Notes: a model not told the origin generated them from the sequence alone. A stretch of 64,000 nucleotides of DNA from Desulfospira joergensenii DSM 10085 (GCF_000420085.1 NZ_ATUG01000001.1:992001-1056000), one strand, 5' to 3'. Shown: positions 1 through 8,816, counted from the first letter of the stretch. Numbers and translations: made by a program.

Positions 1-111
1 GAGTTCCCGCTTCAGGGCCTGCTCCAAGCGCTGGTCATCTCCGGTATTGTTGCCCAGCACCGGTTTTTCAACTTCTATGTATCGGACAACCCCGTTTTTT
101 GTCTCTGTCAT
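1..111 (-). CDS. N-terminal fragment of an unidentified protein
   Basis: Reading leftward from an ATG at 111 gives 37 open codons (beginning MTETKNGVVRYIEVEKP) that run off the window edge. It starts 12 bases after the stop of the RACo-type activator on the same strand, so it is probably the next gene of that operon. I do not recognise the family from this short piece. The Shine-Dalgarno is weak (GGGCGGA about 8 bases upstream). Confidence 0.5.
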   Translation of the reverse strand, partial: MTETKNGVVRYIEVEKPVLGNNTGDDQRLEQALKREL

Positions 112-123
112 CTTCTGTCCGCC

Positions 124-2061
124 CTATTTTTTAAGGGCCTCCAGTCTGGCCTTGACCTTGGGGAAATAATTGAGTTCCGTATGGGGCATGAACAGGGCCC
201 CCATATAATGATCCATGTAGGAGGAGATGGTGGCCAGTTCGAAATTGGTCATCATGTTGACCACCTCGGCCACGTTGCGGCGCAGGGAATTGGTCAGGGA
301 GTTGATCTTGCATCCCAGAAGGGATCCATTGCCCAGATAGGTCACCCTGTCCGGCTCGATTTCCGGAAGCAGTCCGATGGTGATGGCGCTTTCCAGGTCC
401 ACATAGGAGCCGAATCCCCCGGCCAGGATGATCTTTTCCAGGTCCTGAATGCTCAGCCCGATCTCTTCCAGAAGGGTCAGGGCGGCGGAGTACATGGCCC
501 CCTTGGCCCGGATCAGATTGTCGAGATCCGGCTCGGTAATGGTGATGTCCCTGTCGATATCGGTATTCTCCCTGTAGACCAGGACATATTCCCAGATGTC
601 GTCGGTCTGGCGGATCCGGTCTGTAGGGGCTTCCCGGTTGAACTTTCCCCTGGAGTCAATGAGACCGGTCTCCAGGAGCCGGGCCGCCAGGGTGATCAGG
701 CCGGACCCGCAGATCCCCTTGGCCTTTTTCCCGCCGATGGTGATGAGCATGGGTTCAAAGGTTTCAGGATTGATGGACACGTCTTCAATGGCACCCTTGA
801 TGGCCCGCATCCCAAAGGTGATGCCACCGCCCTCAAAGGCCGGACCGGCCGATGCGGCCGTGCAGACCATCCAGTCCTTGTGGCCGATGACGATCTCCGC
901 ATTGGTCCCGATGTCCATGTACAGGGTCAGTTCCTCGGACAGGTAAATCCCCGAGGCCATGATGCCGGCAATGATGTCCCCCCCCACATAGGAGGAGACC
1001 CCGGGATAGATCAGGGCCACGGTGTGGTCGGCCAACTCAATGCCCACCTGGGTGGCGTTAAAAGGCGGGTATACAACGGATGCCGGGACATAGGGGTCCT
1101 TCCGGATATAGGTGGGATTGATCTCCAGGAGCAGCTGGGTCATGGTGGAATTGCCGGCCAGGGTGATGGTGGAGACCTCTCCCTGTTCAATCCCGGCTTT
1201 CTTGATGATCTTTCTAATAATGGTGTTGATGGTTTCCACCACTTTTTGATGGAGGATCTTAAGACCGTCTCCCTTTTCCGCAAAGATAATCCGGGTGATC
1301 ACATCCTCCCCGTAGGAGATCTGGCCGTTGAATTCTCCGTGCTCGGCCAGGACCTGGCCCGTAAGAAGATCCAGGAGCTGACCGTAGACCGTTGTGGTGC
1401 CGACATCCACGGCAATGGCAAAGTTCCGGTTCGTGGTATCAAAGGGCTCAATATTGACGATGCGGTTCTTGCCGTCCTTTCGCACCGGTCTTACAATGGT
1501 GGCCGTGACCTTGAAGTCGCCCTGCCGGATCAGGTCCGGGACCTTGCGGATCAGGTTCAGGCTCATGATCAGCCGGTGTTCGTCGTGGTGAAGCCTCAGA
1601 TGATTGATGATCCTGGCCACATCTGCCTGGTTGTCCCCGGCGACTGCCGGATCAAGTTCCAGAAAGATCTTTTCCACAGGAGGAATAAACAGGCCGTGTT
1701 CTTTAAGTTCCTCCACGTTGACGTGCATGGCCTTGGCCGTGTGGCGGTTGACCGGCTGTCGGTTGAGACGGCTGGTTTCCATCTGGGATTCCACAGGAAT
1801 TCTTACGGTGATGTCGGAAACCACCCGGGCCATGCAGGCCAGACGGTATCCCTTTTCCCGGTCTTCAGGATCAAGATGCTCTGAAATTCCGCCGGCCACT
1901 TCTCCCTCTTCAATGAGGACCCGGCACTTGCCGCAGGCCCCGGAACCGCCGCAGGACGCGTTGATATGGACTCCGGCTTCCATGGCCGCCCGGATCAGGC
2001 TTTCGTTCTCTTCTACTTTTATCTGGGTGTTATGGGGAAGGAATTTAATAGTATGTATCAC
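124..2061 (-). CDS. RACo-type ASKHA-domain corrinoid activation protein with N-terminal [2Fe-2S] ferredoxin
   Basis: The 645-residue protein matches the architecture of reductive activators of corrinoid proteins (RACo / AcsV, DUF4445). These use ATP to push electrons from a [2Fe-2S] cluster onto Co(II) corrinoids. The plant-type ferredoxin domain is at residues 1-90, with ligands C37, C43, C46 (CGGSGACGKC) and C76. The ASKHA ATPase part shows VDVGTTT near residue 218, DIGTNAEIVIG and AGPAFEGG. The start is GTG, preceded by AAAGGG at good spacing. It faces away from the lactate module. No corrinoid methyltransferase is visible in the window, so the partner must lie to the left or elsewhere. 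The family call is firm; the target is unknown. Confidence 0.9.
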   Translation of the reverse strand: MIHTIKFLPHNTQIKVEENESLIRAAMEAGVHINASCGGSGACGKCRVLIEEGEVAGGISEHLDPEDREKGYRLACMARVVSDITVRIPVESQMETSRLNRQPVNRHTAKAMHVNVEELKEHGLFIPPVEKIFLELDPAVAGDNQADVARIINHLRLHHDEHRLIMSLNLIRKVPDLIRQGDFKVTATIVRPVRKDGKNRIVNIEPFDTTNRNFAIAVDVGTTTVYGQLLDLLTGQVLAEHGEFNGQISYGEDVITRIIFAEKGDGLKILHQKVVETINTIIRKIIKKAGIEQGEVSTITLAGNSTMTQLLLEINPTYIRKDPYVPASVVYPPFNATQVGIELADHTVALIYPGVSSYVGGDIIAGIMASGIYLSEELTLYMDIGTNAEIVIGHKDWMVCTAASAGPAFEGGGITFGMRAIKGAIEDVSINPETFEPMLITIGGKKAKGICGSGLITLAARLLETGLIDSRGKFNREAPTDRIRQTDDIWEYVLVYRENTDIDRDITITEPDLDNLIRAKGAMYSAALTLLEEIGLSIQDLEKIILAGGFGSYVDLESAITIGLLPEIEPDRVTYLGNGSLLGCKINSLTNSLRRNVAEVVNMMTNFELATISSYMDHYMGALFMPHTELNYFPKVKARLEALKK

Positions 2062-2157
2062 GGTTTACCCTTTCTGGAATACACCATTTATATATGAGGG
2101 TCCGTAAACCCTAAATTCGGCCTCAGGATTCAAATCCGTGGAATTATAAACCGTGAT
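2057..2157. promoter_or_regulatory. Divergent promoter region with 11-bp inverted repeat
   Basis: ATCACGGTTTA at 2057-2067 overlaps the GTG start of the activator gene and is repeated in inverted form, TAAACCGTGAT, at 2147-2157. The two perfect arms are 79 bases apart. The segment separates two divergent operons and is AT-rich. The arms could be paired operator sites or a long-range hairpin; function is inferred only from position and symmetry. Confidence 0.35.
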
Positions 2158-2282
2158 CCCTGTTTTGCCAAGGCTGGAGATTTTTTTATTTTCCGGCATT
2201 GAAATTTTCCTAGGTTTATGAAAATAATAAGAGTCCATCACTAAAAATTGTTTGTTTTTTATCCATGAATAAGGGAGCCAAG

Positions 2283-3716
2283 ATGAAATCAGTTGACGAG
2301 CCCAGATTAAGGGAAATTGTCGGGGAAAAGAATATTAAAACAGACCCCTCGGATCTATATATTTACGGATCTGACTCTTCTGTCCATCATGCCATACCCT
2401 GGGTGATTGTCAGACCTGACAACACCCTTCAGATCCAGAAGATCATGGAGTACGCCAACCAGGATAAAATCCCGGTGATCGCCCGGGGAGGCGGGTCCGG
2501 CATGTGCGGCCAGACCGTCCCGGTCCAGGGGGGCATTATCATGGACATGAAGGGTATGAACCGGATCCTGGAGATCAACATGCCCGATGTCTACTGCCGG
2601 GTGGAGCCCGGTGTTGTGGACGATGACCTCAATCTGGCTCTCAAACCCCATGGTGTATTTTTCCCGCCCACACCGGCCTCTTCCCGGATCGCCACCATTG
2701 GCGGGGAAATCGCCAACAATGCCAGTGGAGTGAGGTCGGTCAAGTACGGGGCCACCCGGGACGCGGTCCTGGGAATGAAGGTGGTTCTGCCCAGCGGTGA
2801 ACTGGTGACCCTGGGGGCCTGTACAAGGGTGGAGGCTTCCGGATATCAGATGCACAAACTCATGGTCGGATCCGAAGGCACCCTGGGGATTGTGGTAGAG
2901 GCCACCTTAAGCTTTGTGCCCATCCCCGAGTTCCGGTGCATGGGAGTGGCCAATTTTGATTCCCTGGCCCACGCCGGGGAGGCCATCGGCGCCATCATGT
3001 CGTCGGGAGCCATCCCCTCCATGCTGGAGCTGGTGGATTCCGTGGCCATAAAGGCGGTGAATAAGACCATGAACCTGGGGCTCAAGGAGGTTGCCGCCTC
3101 CCTGATCTTTGAGGCCGACGGCATGGTCAAGGAGGCCGTGGACTATGAAATTCAAAAGATGAAAAAAATCTGTGAAAAACACAAGGGCGCGGATATCTGG
3201 GCCAGCTACGATCCCAAGGAAAGGGCCAAGATCTTCATGGGGCGCAAAAAGCTGTTCCCGGCCCTGTCTAAGTACGACGACAGCCTGGCATCCACCTCCC
3301 TGGCCGATGACATGGCCGTACCCTATTCCAAGATGGCGGAAATGGCCGGAAAGATCCATGAGGTGGCCGCCAAAAACAATATCATCATGACCGCCTACGG
3401 CCACTGCGGGTCCGGGTGCATGCACACCAAGATCCTCATGGACACCAAAAGAAAGGACCAGTGGCAATCGGCCAGAAAGGCCATCACCGAAATCTATGAA
3501 TATGTCCGTTCGGTCAACGGCACCACCAGTGCCGAGCACGGCATCGGCCTGTCCAAGGCTGAATCCTTCAAGGCGGAAAAATCCGATTCCCTGAACCTGC
3601 TCAAAACCATCAAAAAGGCCCTGGATCCCAACAACATCCTGAATCCCGGAAAACTCATGCAGGCTCCGGACGACTGGGTCACCTCATCGGATTTAAGATA
3701 TTCTGTAAACAGCTAA
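2283..3716 (+). CDS. FAD-linked 2-hydroxyacid (probably D-lactate) dehydrogenase, GlcD family
   Basis: This is a 477-residue FAD_binding_4 / FAD-oxidase_C flavoprotein, the usual size for GlcD/LDH subunits. The FAD-binding loop GGGSGMCGQTVPVQGG lies near residue 70 and the C-terminal signature EHGIGLSKAE near residue 420. The usual GHAGDGNLH motif is altered to GHCGSGCMH. I prefer ATG 2283 because AAGGGAG at 2271 lies 5 bases before it; the in-frame ATG at 2265 would put that site inside the gene. It is followed by an Fe-S protein and LarA, which points to D-lactate as substrate and the Fe-S protein as electron acceptor. Confidence 0.85.
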   Translation: MKSVDEPRLREIVGEKNIKTDPSDLYIYGSDSSVHHAIPWVIVRPDNTLQIQKIMEYANQDKIPVIARGGGSGMCGQTVPVQGGIIMDMKGMNRILEINMPDVYCRVEPGVVDDDLNLALKPHGVFFPPTPASSRIATIGGEIANNASGVRSVKYGATRDAVLGMKVVLPSGELVTLGACTRVEASGYQMHKLMVGSEGTLGIVVEATLSFVPIPEFRCMGVANFDSLAHAGEAIGAIMSSGAIPSMLELVDSVAIKAVNKTMNLGLKEVAASLIFEADGMVKEAVDYEIQKMKKICEKHKGADIWASYDPKERAKIFMGRKKLFPALSKYDDSLASTSLADDMAVPYSKMAEMAGKIHEVAAKNNIIMTAYGHCGSGCMHTKILMDTKRKDQWQSARKAITEIYEYVRSVNGTTSAEHGIGLSKAESFKAEKSDSLNLLKTIKKALDPNNILNPGKLMQAPDDWVTSSDLRYSVNS

Positions 3717-3731
3717 TAAAAAGGGTATATA

Positions 3732-4682
3732 ATGAAAACAATCACCAAAGAATTCAAAAATCTGGAAAAATGGGAAGGAACTCTGGCCAGCTGTATCCGA
3801 TGCGGATACTGTTTTGAGCACTGCCCCATGTTTAAATATACGGGCTGGGAATCCGATGCGCCCCGGGCAAAGATCATCACGGCCTTTGGCCTTTTATCCG
3901 GCAATGTGGAGCTGACCAAGGCATCCTCGGACAAGCTGTTCAACTGCTTTTACTGCAAGCGCTGCGAAGCGGCCTGCTCTTCCGGGGTTCCCCTGACCGA
4001 GATATTCACCGACGCCAAAAAGGACCTGGCCAAAATGGGATTCAAGGGTCCGGGAACCACTTCGGTCACCCATATGAACTGTGCCCGATGCCTGATCTGC
4101 ATCGGGGCCTGTCCCCATGATGCCCGGTCCTTTGACGGGAGCGAGGCGGTTGTGGTCGATCCGGTCAAATGCCAGGCCTGCGGCATCTGTGTAGAGGTCT
4201 GTCCGGCCGGAGCCGCCGTAATTGAAAACCACTTTGGCACGGCCCGGAAAGAACTGATCGAACGCTCCACTGCATTTTTAAAATCCCATGCATCGGCCAA
4301 GGCCATTGTATTTGCCTGCAACTGGTCCTATTATCCGGATCTCCAGGCCTCGGTCCTGCCCGAGTCCGAAACCCATGACAAGGACTACGAGATCCTGGTC
4401 AACATGTGCGGGGGAAGGATCGAGGCCCAGCTGCTCATGTCGCCCTTTCTCAACAACGCCTGGGGCGTCCTGGTGGCCTGCTGTCCCGACGGGGACTGCC
4501 AGCACGAGGGCAATAAAAAGGCCGTCAAACTGGTGGAGAACACCCAAAAGATCTTTCAGGAACTGAAAATGGATCCCGAAAGGATCCAATTGGTTGAAAT
4601 TCCCCCCGGGGACAAGACCCTGTTCCAGGCCGAGATCGACACCTTTATCGACAAACTCAACAGCATGGGACCTCTCCGCTGA
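3732..4682 (+). CDS. Multi-cluster Fe-S protein: GlcF/HdrC-like, ferredoxin and MvhD-like domains fused
   Basis: The 316-residue electron-transfer protein carries four [4Fe-4S]-type Cys motifs: C21/C24/C27/C31 in CIRCGYCFEHCP, then CFYCKRCEAAC, CARCLICIGACP and CQACGICVEVCP. The last 130 residues match the hydrogenase iron-sulfur subunit family (MvhD/FlpD): FACNWSYYPD, NMCGGR and ACCPDGDCQHEGNKKA, which would hold a [2Fe-2S] cluster. MvhD domains normally hand electrons to heterodisulfide reductase HdrA. Here the domain sits on the partner of a lactate dehydrogenase, 15 bases downstream of it. This suggests lactate electrons enter an Hdr-type pool. Domain calls are firm; the acceptor is inferred. 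Confidence 0.85.
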   Translation: MKTITKEFKNLEKWEGTLASCIRCGYCFEHCPMFKYTGWESDAPRAKIITAFGLLSGNVELTKASSDKLFNCFYCKRCEAACSSGVPLTEIFTDAKKDLAKMGFKGPGTTSVTHMNCARCLICIGACPHDARSFDGSEAVVVDPVKCQACGICVEVCPAGAAVIENHFGTARKELIERSTAFLKSHASAKAIVFACNWSYYPDLQASVLPESETHDKDYEILVNMCGGRIEAQLLMSPFLNNAWGVLVACCPDGDCQHEGNKKAVKLVENTQKIFQELKMDPERIQLVEIPPGDKTLFQAEIDTFIDKLNSMGPLR

Positions 4683-4694
4683 AAGGAGCGCCAA

Positions 4695-5939
4695 TTGAAG
4701 ATAGACCTTCCCTATGGAAAAGACGGCGTCATGGATGTCGTAATTCCCGAGCATGTTCCGGTCAAATTTCTGGAGGCCAATGATGTTGACATCGGAAATG
4801 AAGATGACAACATAAAGAACTCCATCCTCAACCCCATCAACTCCAAAGGCTTTGCCGAGTTCCTGGACAATGCCGGAAAGGTTCTGGTCATCGTCAATGA
4901 CGCCACCCGGCCCACACCCACGGCCAGGGTTCTGGACGTGATCTTCGAGGACCTGAGCCGGACCGACTATAATTTCATCATTGCCACCGGGGTCCACCGG
5001 GGCCCCAGTGAAGAAGAGTTTGTCCAGATCTTCGGGGATTATTATTCCAGAATCCGGGAACGGATCATTGTCCATGATGCCAAAAAAGAAGAGGACATGG
5101 TTTTCCTGGGTAACTCCACCAACGGCACCCCCATGTACGTGAACAAAGCCGGGGTGGAGGCGGACAAGATCATCATCATCTCCTCGGTGGAGCCCCATTA
5201 CTTTGCCGGGTATACCGGGGGCAGAAAGTCATTCCTGCCGGGTATTGCCGGGTATAAAACCGTGGAGGCCAATCACAAACTGGCCCTGGTTCCCGAAGCA
5301 AAGGCCCTGGCACTTACGGGAAATCCGGTCCACGAGGACATGATCGATGCCATCAAGACCGTTAAACAGGAGATCTTTTCCATCATGACGGTCCTGGACA
5401 AGCACCACAAGGTCTATGCCGCCTGTTCGGGACAGATCAACGACTCCTTTCACGCGGCCATTGACCGGGCCAACGAGGTCTTTGCCGCCCCCCTGAAAGA
5501 AAAGGCCGATATCGTGGTCTCTGTGGTGAAATTCCCCCAGGACATTGATCTGTACCAGGCCCAGAAGGGTATTGACAATGCAAAACTGGCCCTGAAACAG
5601 GACGGCATCATGATCCTGGTGGCCAAGTGCCGCTGCGGCATCGGCGGCAAGGCCTTTGCCGACCTCCTGGGATCCTGCGACACCCCAAAGGCGGCCCTGG
5701 ACAAAATCGAACAGGGATATGTGCTGGGCTATCACAAGGCTGCCAAGATGGCCGAAATCGGTCTCTGGGCCCAGATGTGGGCTGTCACCGACGTGGAACC
5801 GGATGTGATCTCAAAACTCTTCATCACCCCCTTCCAGGATCTCCAGACCGCCCTTGACAGGGCATTTGAGGAAAAGGGGAAAGAGGCTTCCCTGCTTTTT
5901 CTCATGGACGGCGGGCTCACCGTTCCCATGGTTACCTAG
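4695..5939 (+). CDS. larA: LarA-family nickel-pincer lactate racemase (DUF2088)
   Basis: The 414-residue protein has the LarA hallmarks: NDATRPTPT near residue 73, TGVHR (catalytic His), HDA, PHYFAGYTGGRKSF (second catalytic His and the Lys that tethers the nickel-pincer nucleotide) and ANHKLA (Ni-ligand His). LarA interconverts L- and D-lactate; relatives act on other 2-hydroxy acids. The start is TTG at 4695, behind a strong AAAGGAG at 4682-4688 that overlaps the previous stop, so translation is coupled. The cofactor makers larB, larC and larE are not in the window. Placement with a lactate dehydrogenase supports feeding L-lactate to a D-specific enzyme. Confidence 0.88.
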   Translation: MKIDLPYGKDGVMDVVIPEHVPVKFLEANDVDIGNEDDNIKNSILNPINSKGFAEFLDNAGKVLVIVNDATRPTPTARVLDVIFEDLSRTDYNFIIATGVHRGPSEEEFVQIFGDYYSRIRERIIVHDAKKEEDMVFLGNSTNGTPMYVNKAGVEADKIIIISSVEPHYFAGYTGGRKSFLPGIAGYKTVEANHKLALVPEAKALALTGNPVHEDMIDAIKTVKQEIFSIMTVLDKHHKVYAACSGQINDSFHAAIDRANEVFAAPLKEKADIVVSVVKFPQDIDLYQAQKGIDNAKLALKQDGIMILVAKCRCGIGGKAFADLLGSCDTPKAALDKIEQGYVLGYHKAAKMAEIGLWAQMWAVTDVEPDVISKLFITPFQDLQTALDRAFEEKGKEASLLFLMDGGLTVPMVT

Positions 5940-5967
5940 AAAAGGACAAGGGATAGGACGTCATTTC

Positions 5968-5999
5968 AGGGCGGGGCAAAAATTTGCCCCGCCCTTTTT
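5968..5999 (+). terminator. Intrinsic terminator of the lactate operon
   Basis: A perfect 13-bp stem (AGGGCGGGGCAAA at 5968-5980 with its complement at 5983-5995) is followed by five T. It starts 29 bases after the larA stop and marks the operon end. Confidence 0.92.
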
Positions 6000-6032
6000 C
6001 ATGGTGAATCCGGGTGTGGGGATTCTCAAGAC

Positions 6033-6060
6033 TCAAGTCCGGGCATAAAAAGACCGATAT
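6033..6060 (+). promoter_or_regulatory. Candidate sigma-28 (FliA) promoter
   Basis: TCAAGTCC at 6033 and ACCGATAT at 6053 are separated by 12 bases. This is the same geometry as the better site before the FlgM module at 18010 (21 bases from the first T to CCGATA). The -10 core CCGATA is intact and the -35 is only fair (5 of 8 to TAAAGTTT). It lies 34 bases before the next gene. Confidence 0.5.
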
Positions 6061-6093
6061 GTTATGAAATTATAGAAAAAGGAGGGGTTCCCT

Positions 6094-6627
6094 ATGATTT
6101 CCATCCAGAACAATCTATCCGTTTCAACCGCATTCCAATATCGCTCTTTCCAGGCTTCGGGCACAGCAAAGGGCAACAAGGGTGTTTCCACATATTCTGC
6201 CCAGGAAAAGCTCCTTAATTTTGGCCTCAGAATCAGAACAGAGGCCCGGCAGAACATCGGCGACCAGAACGCCCTTTATAATTTCAATCAGCTCAGCAAC
6301 GAAGAAAAGTCCCAGTTGATGTATAATGGATCCCCCATTTCCGAACTCAATTCCCAGGAGGCGGCCGATCTTATCGGCGAGGACGGATATTTCGGAGTTG
6401 CCAAAACATCCCAGCGGATTTCCAATTTTGTGCTCACGGCCGTCGGTGACGACCTGGACATGCTGAAAGCCGGGAGAGAAGGTGTTTTACGCGGGTTTGC
6501 CCAGGCAGAAAAAGCCTGGGGAGGAAATCTTCCTGACATCTCATACCAGACCCTGGCCAACACCCTTGAGATCATTGATGCAAAGATACAGGAACTGGGC
6601 GGTTCGGTTGTTGATGTGACAAGTTAA
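6094..6627 (+). CDS. Conserved-type hypothetical protein, possibly flagellum-linked
   Basis: The 177-residue soluble protein begins MISIQNNLSVSTAFQYRS and has no signal peptide or membrane segment. Its N-terminus is rich in Ser, Thr, Asn and Gln, a style shared with flagellar export substrates and with the small flagellar genes at 18-19 kb. A good Shine-Dalgarno (AGGAGG at 6080) sits 8 bases before ATG. I do not recognise a named domain. The possible sigma-28 promoter upstream is the main hint of function. Confidence 0.75.
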   Translation: MISIQNNLSVSTAFQYRSFQASGTAKGNKGVSTYSAQEKLLNFGLRIRTEARQNIGDQNALYNFNQLSNEEKSQLMYNGSPISELNSQEAADLIGEDGYFGVAKTSQRISNFVLTAVGDDLDMLKAGREGVLRGFAQAEKAWGGNLPDISYQTLANTLEIIDAKIQELGGSVVDVTS

Positions 6628-6720
6628 GGTCTGTTGACTCCCTCTGGTATCCGGATCTGCCGGGCCCTTCATGTCCACCTGCCCGAAAAGGACGGATTTC
6701 CAGGTATGGAAGACAATTGA

Positions 6721-7641
6721 ATGAAACCTCCAGGTCGAGTCCAACCGGGGACCGAACCCTTGTGCATGGTCTGCGGACAACCGGCCCATTTTTTCTCCCG
6801 GGATTCCGAGCCCTTATGCCTCAGGGCTGAGTGCAAGCACGTCCTGGGCAAAAAGCAGCACATGGGCAAAAAAGCCTATGACCTCTTTTTCCGGCTCCAG
6901 GCCGGGCAGGCAAAGAAGACCATTGAGTATGTGACGGTCATCCGGAAAAAGATGGAGGAGAAAAAGGCAAAAGAGACCCGGGAAAACCTTGCCTGCTGGA
7001 CAAGGAGCGTAAAAGAAGAACTGGGTCTCAACCCGGAGGAATATCCCTTTTCGGTGATCCCCACCAATGCCAAAAAGATAGAGGACCTTCCCGCATTTCG
7101 AAGACAGGCCTTTCGAACCCATGTCTCAGAGTTGATCTGTGAAGTGGTTTCCGATCCGCTTTCTGTCCCCCCTGCAGAAGAACCGGACCATCCCGGAAAT
7201 CCCCCTTCAAAGCTCGAACAGGCCTTTCAGATCAAGGCCTGCTCCATCTGCAGAGGAGGATGCTGCAAAGCCGGCGGGGACCACGCCTTTCTGAAACCGG
7301 AAACGATTTCCCGGGTTATGGAGAAGCATCCGGATGAAAGCCCTGAGAATGTTATGGATGCCTATACTGGCTTCCTGCCTGAAAAAAACTTCAAGGACTC
7401 CTGCGTGAACCACACGGCTTCAGGCTGCAGCCTGCCAAAGGAGATGCGGTCCCACATCTGCAACCGCTATCTGTGTGACGGTCTCATGGCCATCCAGGAG
7501 ATGTTTGCAGCAAAACCCTATCCCAAAGGGGTCTTTTTCATCCGCCGGGCCCAGGACAACTGGAACAAGGATGACTGCAGCCTGGACAACCCCATCCTGG
7601 CCCATGAACTGGTATTGGCCTCCAGATATATAGATGAATGA
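6721..7641 (+). CDS. Cysteine-cluster protein (zinc ribbon plus YkgJ-like CxxCxxxCC domain)
   Basis: The protein has 306 residues. The N-terminus has CMVCGQ and a second Cys pair (CLRAEC), resembling a small zinc ribbon. A charged, probably helical middle follows (residues 60-160). The C-terminal third carries CSICRGGCCKAGGDHA and later Cys residues (SCVN, GCSL, HICNRYLCDG), the layout of the YkgJ / UPF0153 metal-binding family. Substrate and partners are unknown. It stands alone on the plus strand with no clear operon partner. Confidence 0.7.
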   Translation: MKPPGRVQPGTEPLCMVCGQPAHFFSRDSEPLCLRAECKHVLGKKQHMGKKAYDLFFRLQAGQAKKTIEYVTVIRKKMEEKKAKETRENLACWTRSVKEELGLNPEEYPFSVIPTNAKKIEDLPAFRRQAFRTHVSELICEVVSDPLSVPPAEEPDHPGNPPSKLEQAFQIKACSICRGGCCKAGGDHAFLKPETISRVMEKHPDESPENVMDAYTGFLPEKNFKDSCVNHTASGCSLPKEMRSHICNRYLCDGLMAIQEMFAAKPYPKGVFFIRRAQDNWNKDDCSLDNPILAHELVLASRYIDE

Positions 7642-7881
7642 TCTGATTTGTCCTTCATCTGCCATGGAGTCAGCACGAATGTCCCGCCGAAAATCGAAAA
7701 TGACCTATCAGCAATCCTGGTGTCCTGTTGAAATTAGATTGATATGATATCTATTCAATCACAAGAAAACCCCCTTGCCGACAGAGACAAGATTTTTCTC
7801 TTCCCTTTTGACAGCCCGGTTTTTTATGGAAGGAGACTTGGGATGATAGGGTAATAAACGGATGGTTATTGGGGTTTGCTC

Positions 7882-8355
7882 TTATTTTTCGATATAGGAT
7901 TGTTCGATATCGACTATTTTTCCTGATAGATACGGTTTGGTCACATAATCGTTCATTTCAGTCATTTTATCTATCAAGTCAGAAATACGCTTTGTTTGCT
8001 TTTGAATTTCCATGATATTTTTGTGCCCTATATCTTTTTCGGAAAAATCCTCAATTAACATTTCAAGATACCCATTAATAACCATTAAAGGCTGATTTAA
8101 CTCATGGCAAACTGCACCTGTTACTTCTCTAAGCGTTTCAAGTTTTGTATTCTCTTTTTCAATGGCCTCATTTTCCCACTTTGTTTTAAAATATTGTATT
8201 GATATTCCGGATACAAAACCAACGGCTACAGGGATAATGAATGATTTTGGTGTGTTCGGTATTTTTAAAACAAATGAATGATGAATCAAAGACATCAAAC
8301 TGACCAAAAAAGACCCAATAAATCCCGAAATTACATATGGAGGAATATATTTCAT
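7882..8355 (-). CDS. Minimal HisKA phospho-acceptor protein without ATPase domain
   Basis: The 157-residue protein has two N-terminal membrane segments (residues 8-28 and 38-55), then a HisKA dimerisation domain with the H-box ELNQPLMVINGY, and ends with YLSGKIVDI. There is no HATPase (N, G1, G2 boxes), and none in another frame downstream, so it looks like an intact short protein rather than a frameshifted kinase. Similar short HisKA proteins ending in a GKIID-type tail are common in deltaproteobacteria. It would need phosphorylation by another kinase or act as a phosphatase or scaffold. The base composition is clearly AT-richer than its neighbours. Confidence 0.75.
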   Translation of the reverse strand: MKYIPPYVISGFIGSFLVSLMSLIHHSFVLKIPNTPKSFIIPVAVGFVSGISIQYFKTKWENEAIEKENTKLETLREVTGAVCHELNQPLMVINGYLEMLIEDFSEKDIGHKNIMEIQKQTKRISDLIDKMTEMNDYVTKPYLSGKIVDIEQSYIEK

Positions 8356-8816
8356 ACACGCTTTTTATATTTCATCATTTTTGAGGTAAAAATTTTACGA
8401 AAACCAAGTTTATTGGAGAGTACCCTTATTTTCGATTTCATTGCAAGCGGGGAACACTTGGTTCTGCCGGAACAGCTCGGTTCATGCTCTAGGACTAAGT
8501 GGTTGCAAGCGTTCTTCCATGTCACAGTTTTTCATTCCATTGAACCCGCTTAGGCCGAAGTGTATTGATACCTATTTTCGGCCATGATGAAGATTTTAGT
8601 ATTATCTGACAATCGATTGAACTGAAGATTATCCTTTCTATTCCCCCAAAAATCAACAAAAAAAACCTGGGTGCGCCCACAAACTCCGGCAGCAGCACCA
8701 TTGCTGGTAATTTCTCCTGTCTTTGATTTTTTATACAACGAATCCACCGGGAAAATGAAAACTATATTTCCTGTCCGGGCAGGTCATGTTCCGGTGCAGC
8801 CGAAGATCAAAAGAGC
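8356..8816. other. Gene-free AT-rich stretch
   Basis: About 460 bases without a convincing gene. Short open frames on both strands have no Shine-Dalgarno and low-complexity products. A GC-richer core at 8450-8530 (ttgcaagcgg repeated in part as ttgcaagcgt) may be a remnant, but nothing identifiable was seen. Promoters for the flanking minus-strand gene probably lie here. Confidence 0.4.

Noticed and set aside
181..1884. Large plus-strand open frame opposite the corrinoid activator
   Set aside because: Its product is His/Gly/Asp-rich shadow sequence typical of the antisense of GC-rich genes; the minus-strand gene has clear domains.
8278..8553. 91-residue plus-strand frame overlapping the HisKA gene start
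   Set aside because: No ribosome site, mostly AT-rich antisense sequence, no domain.
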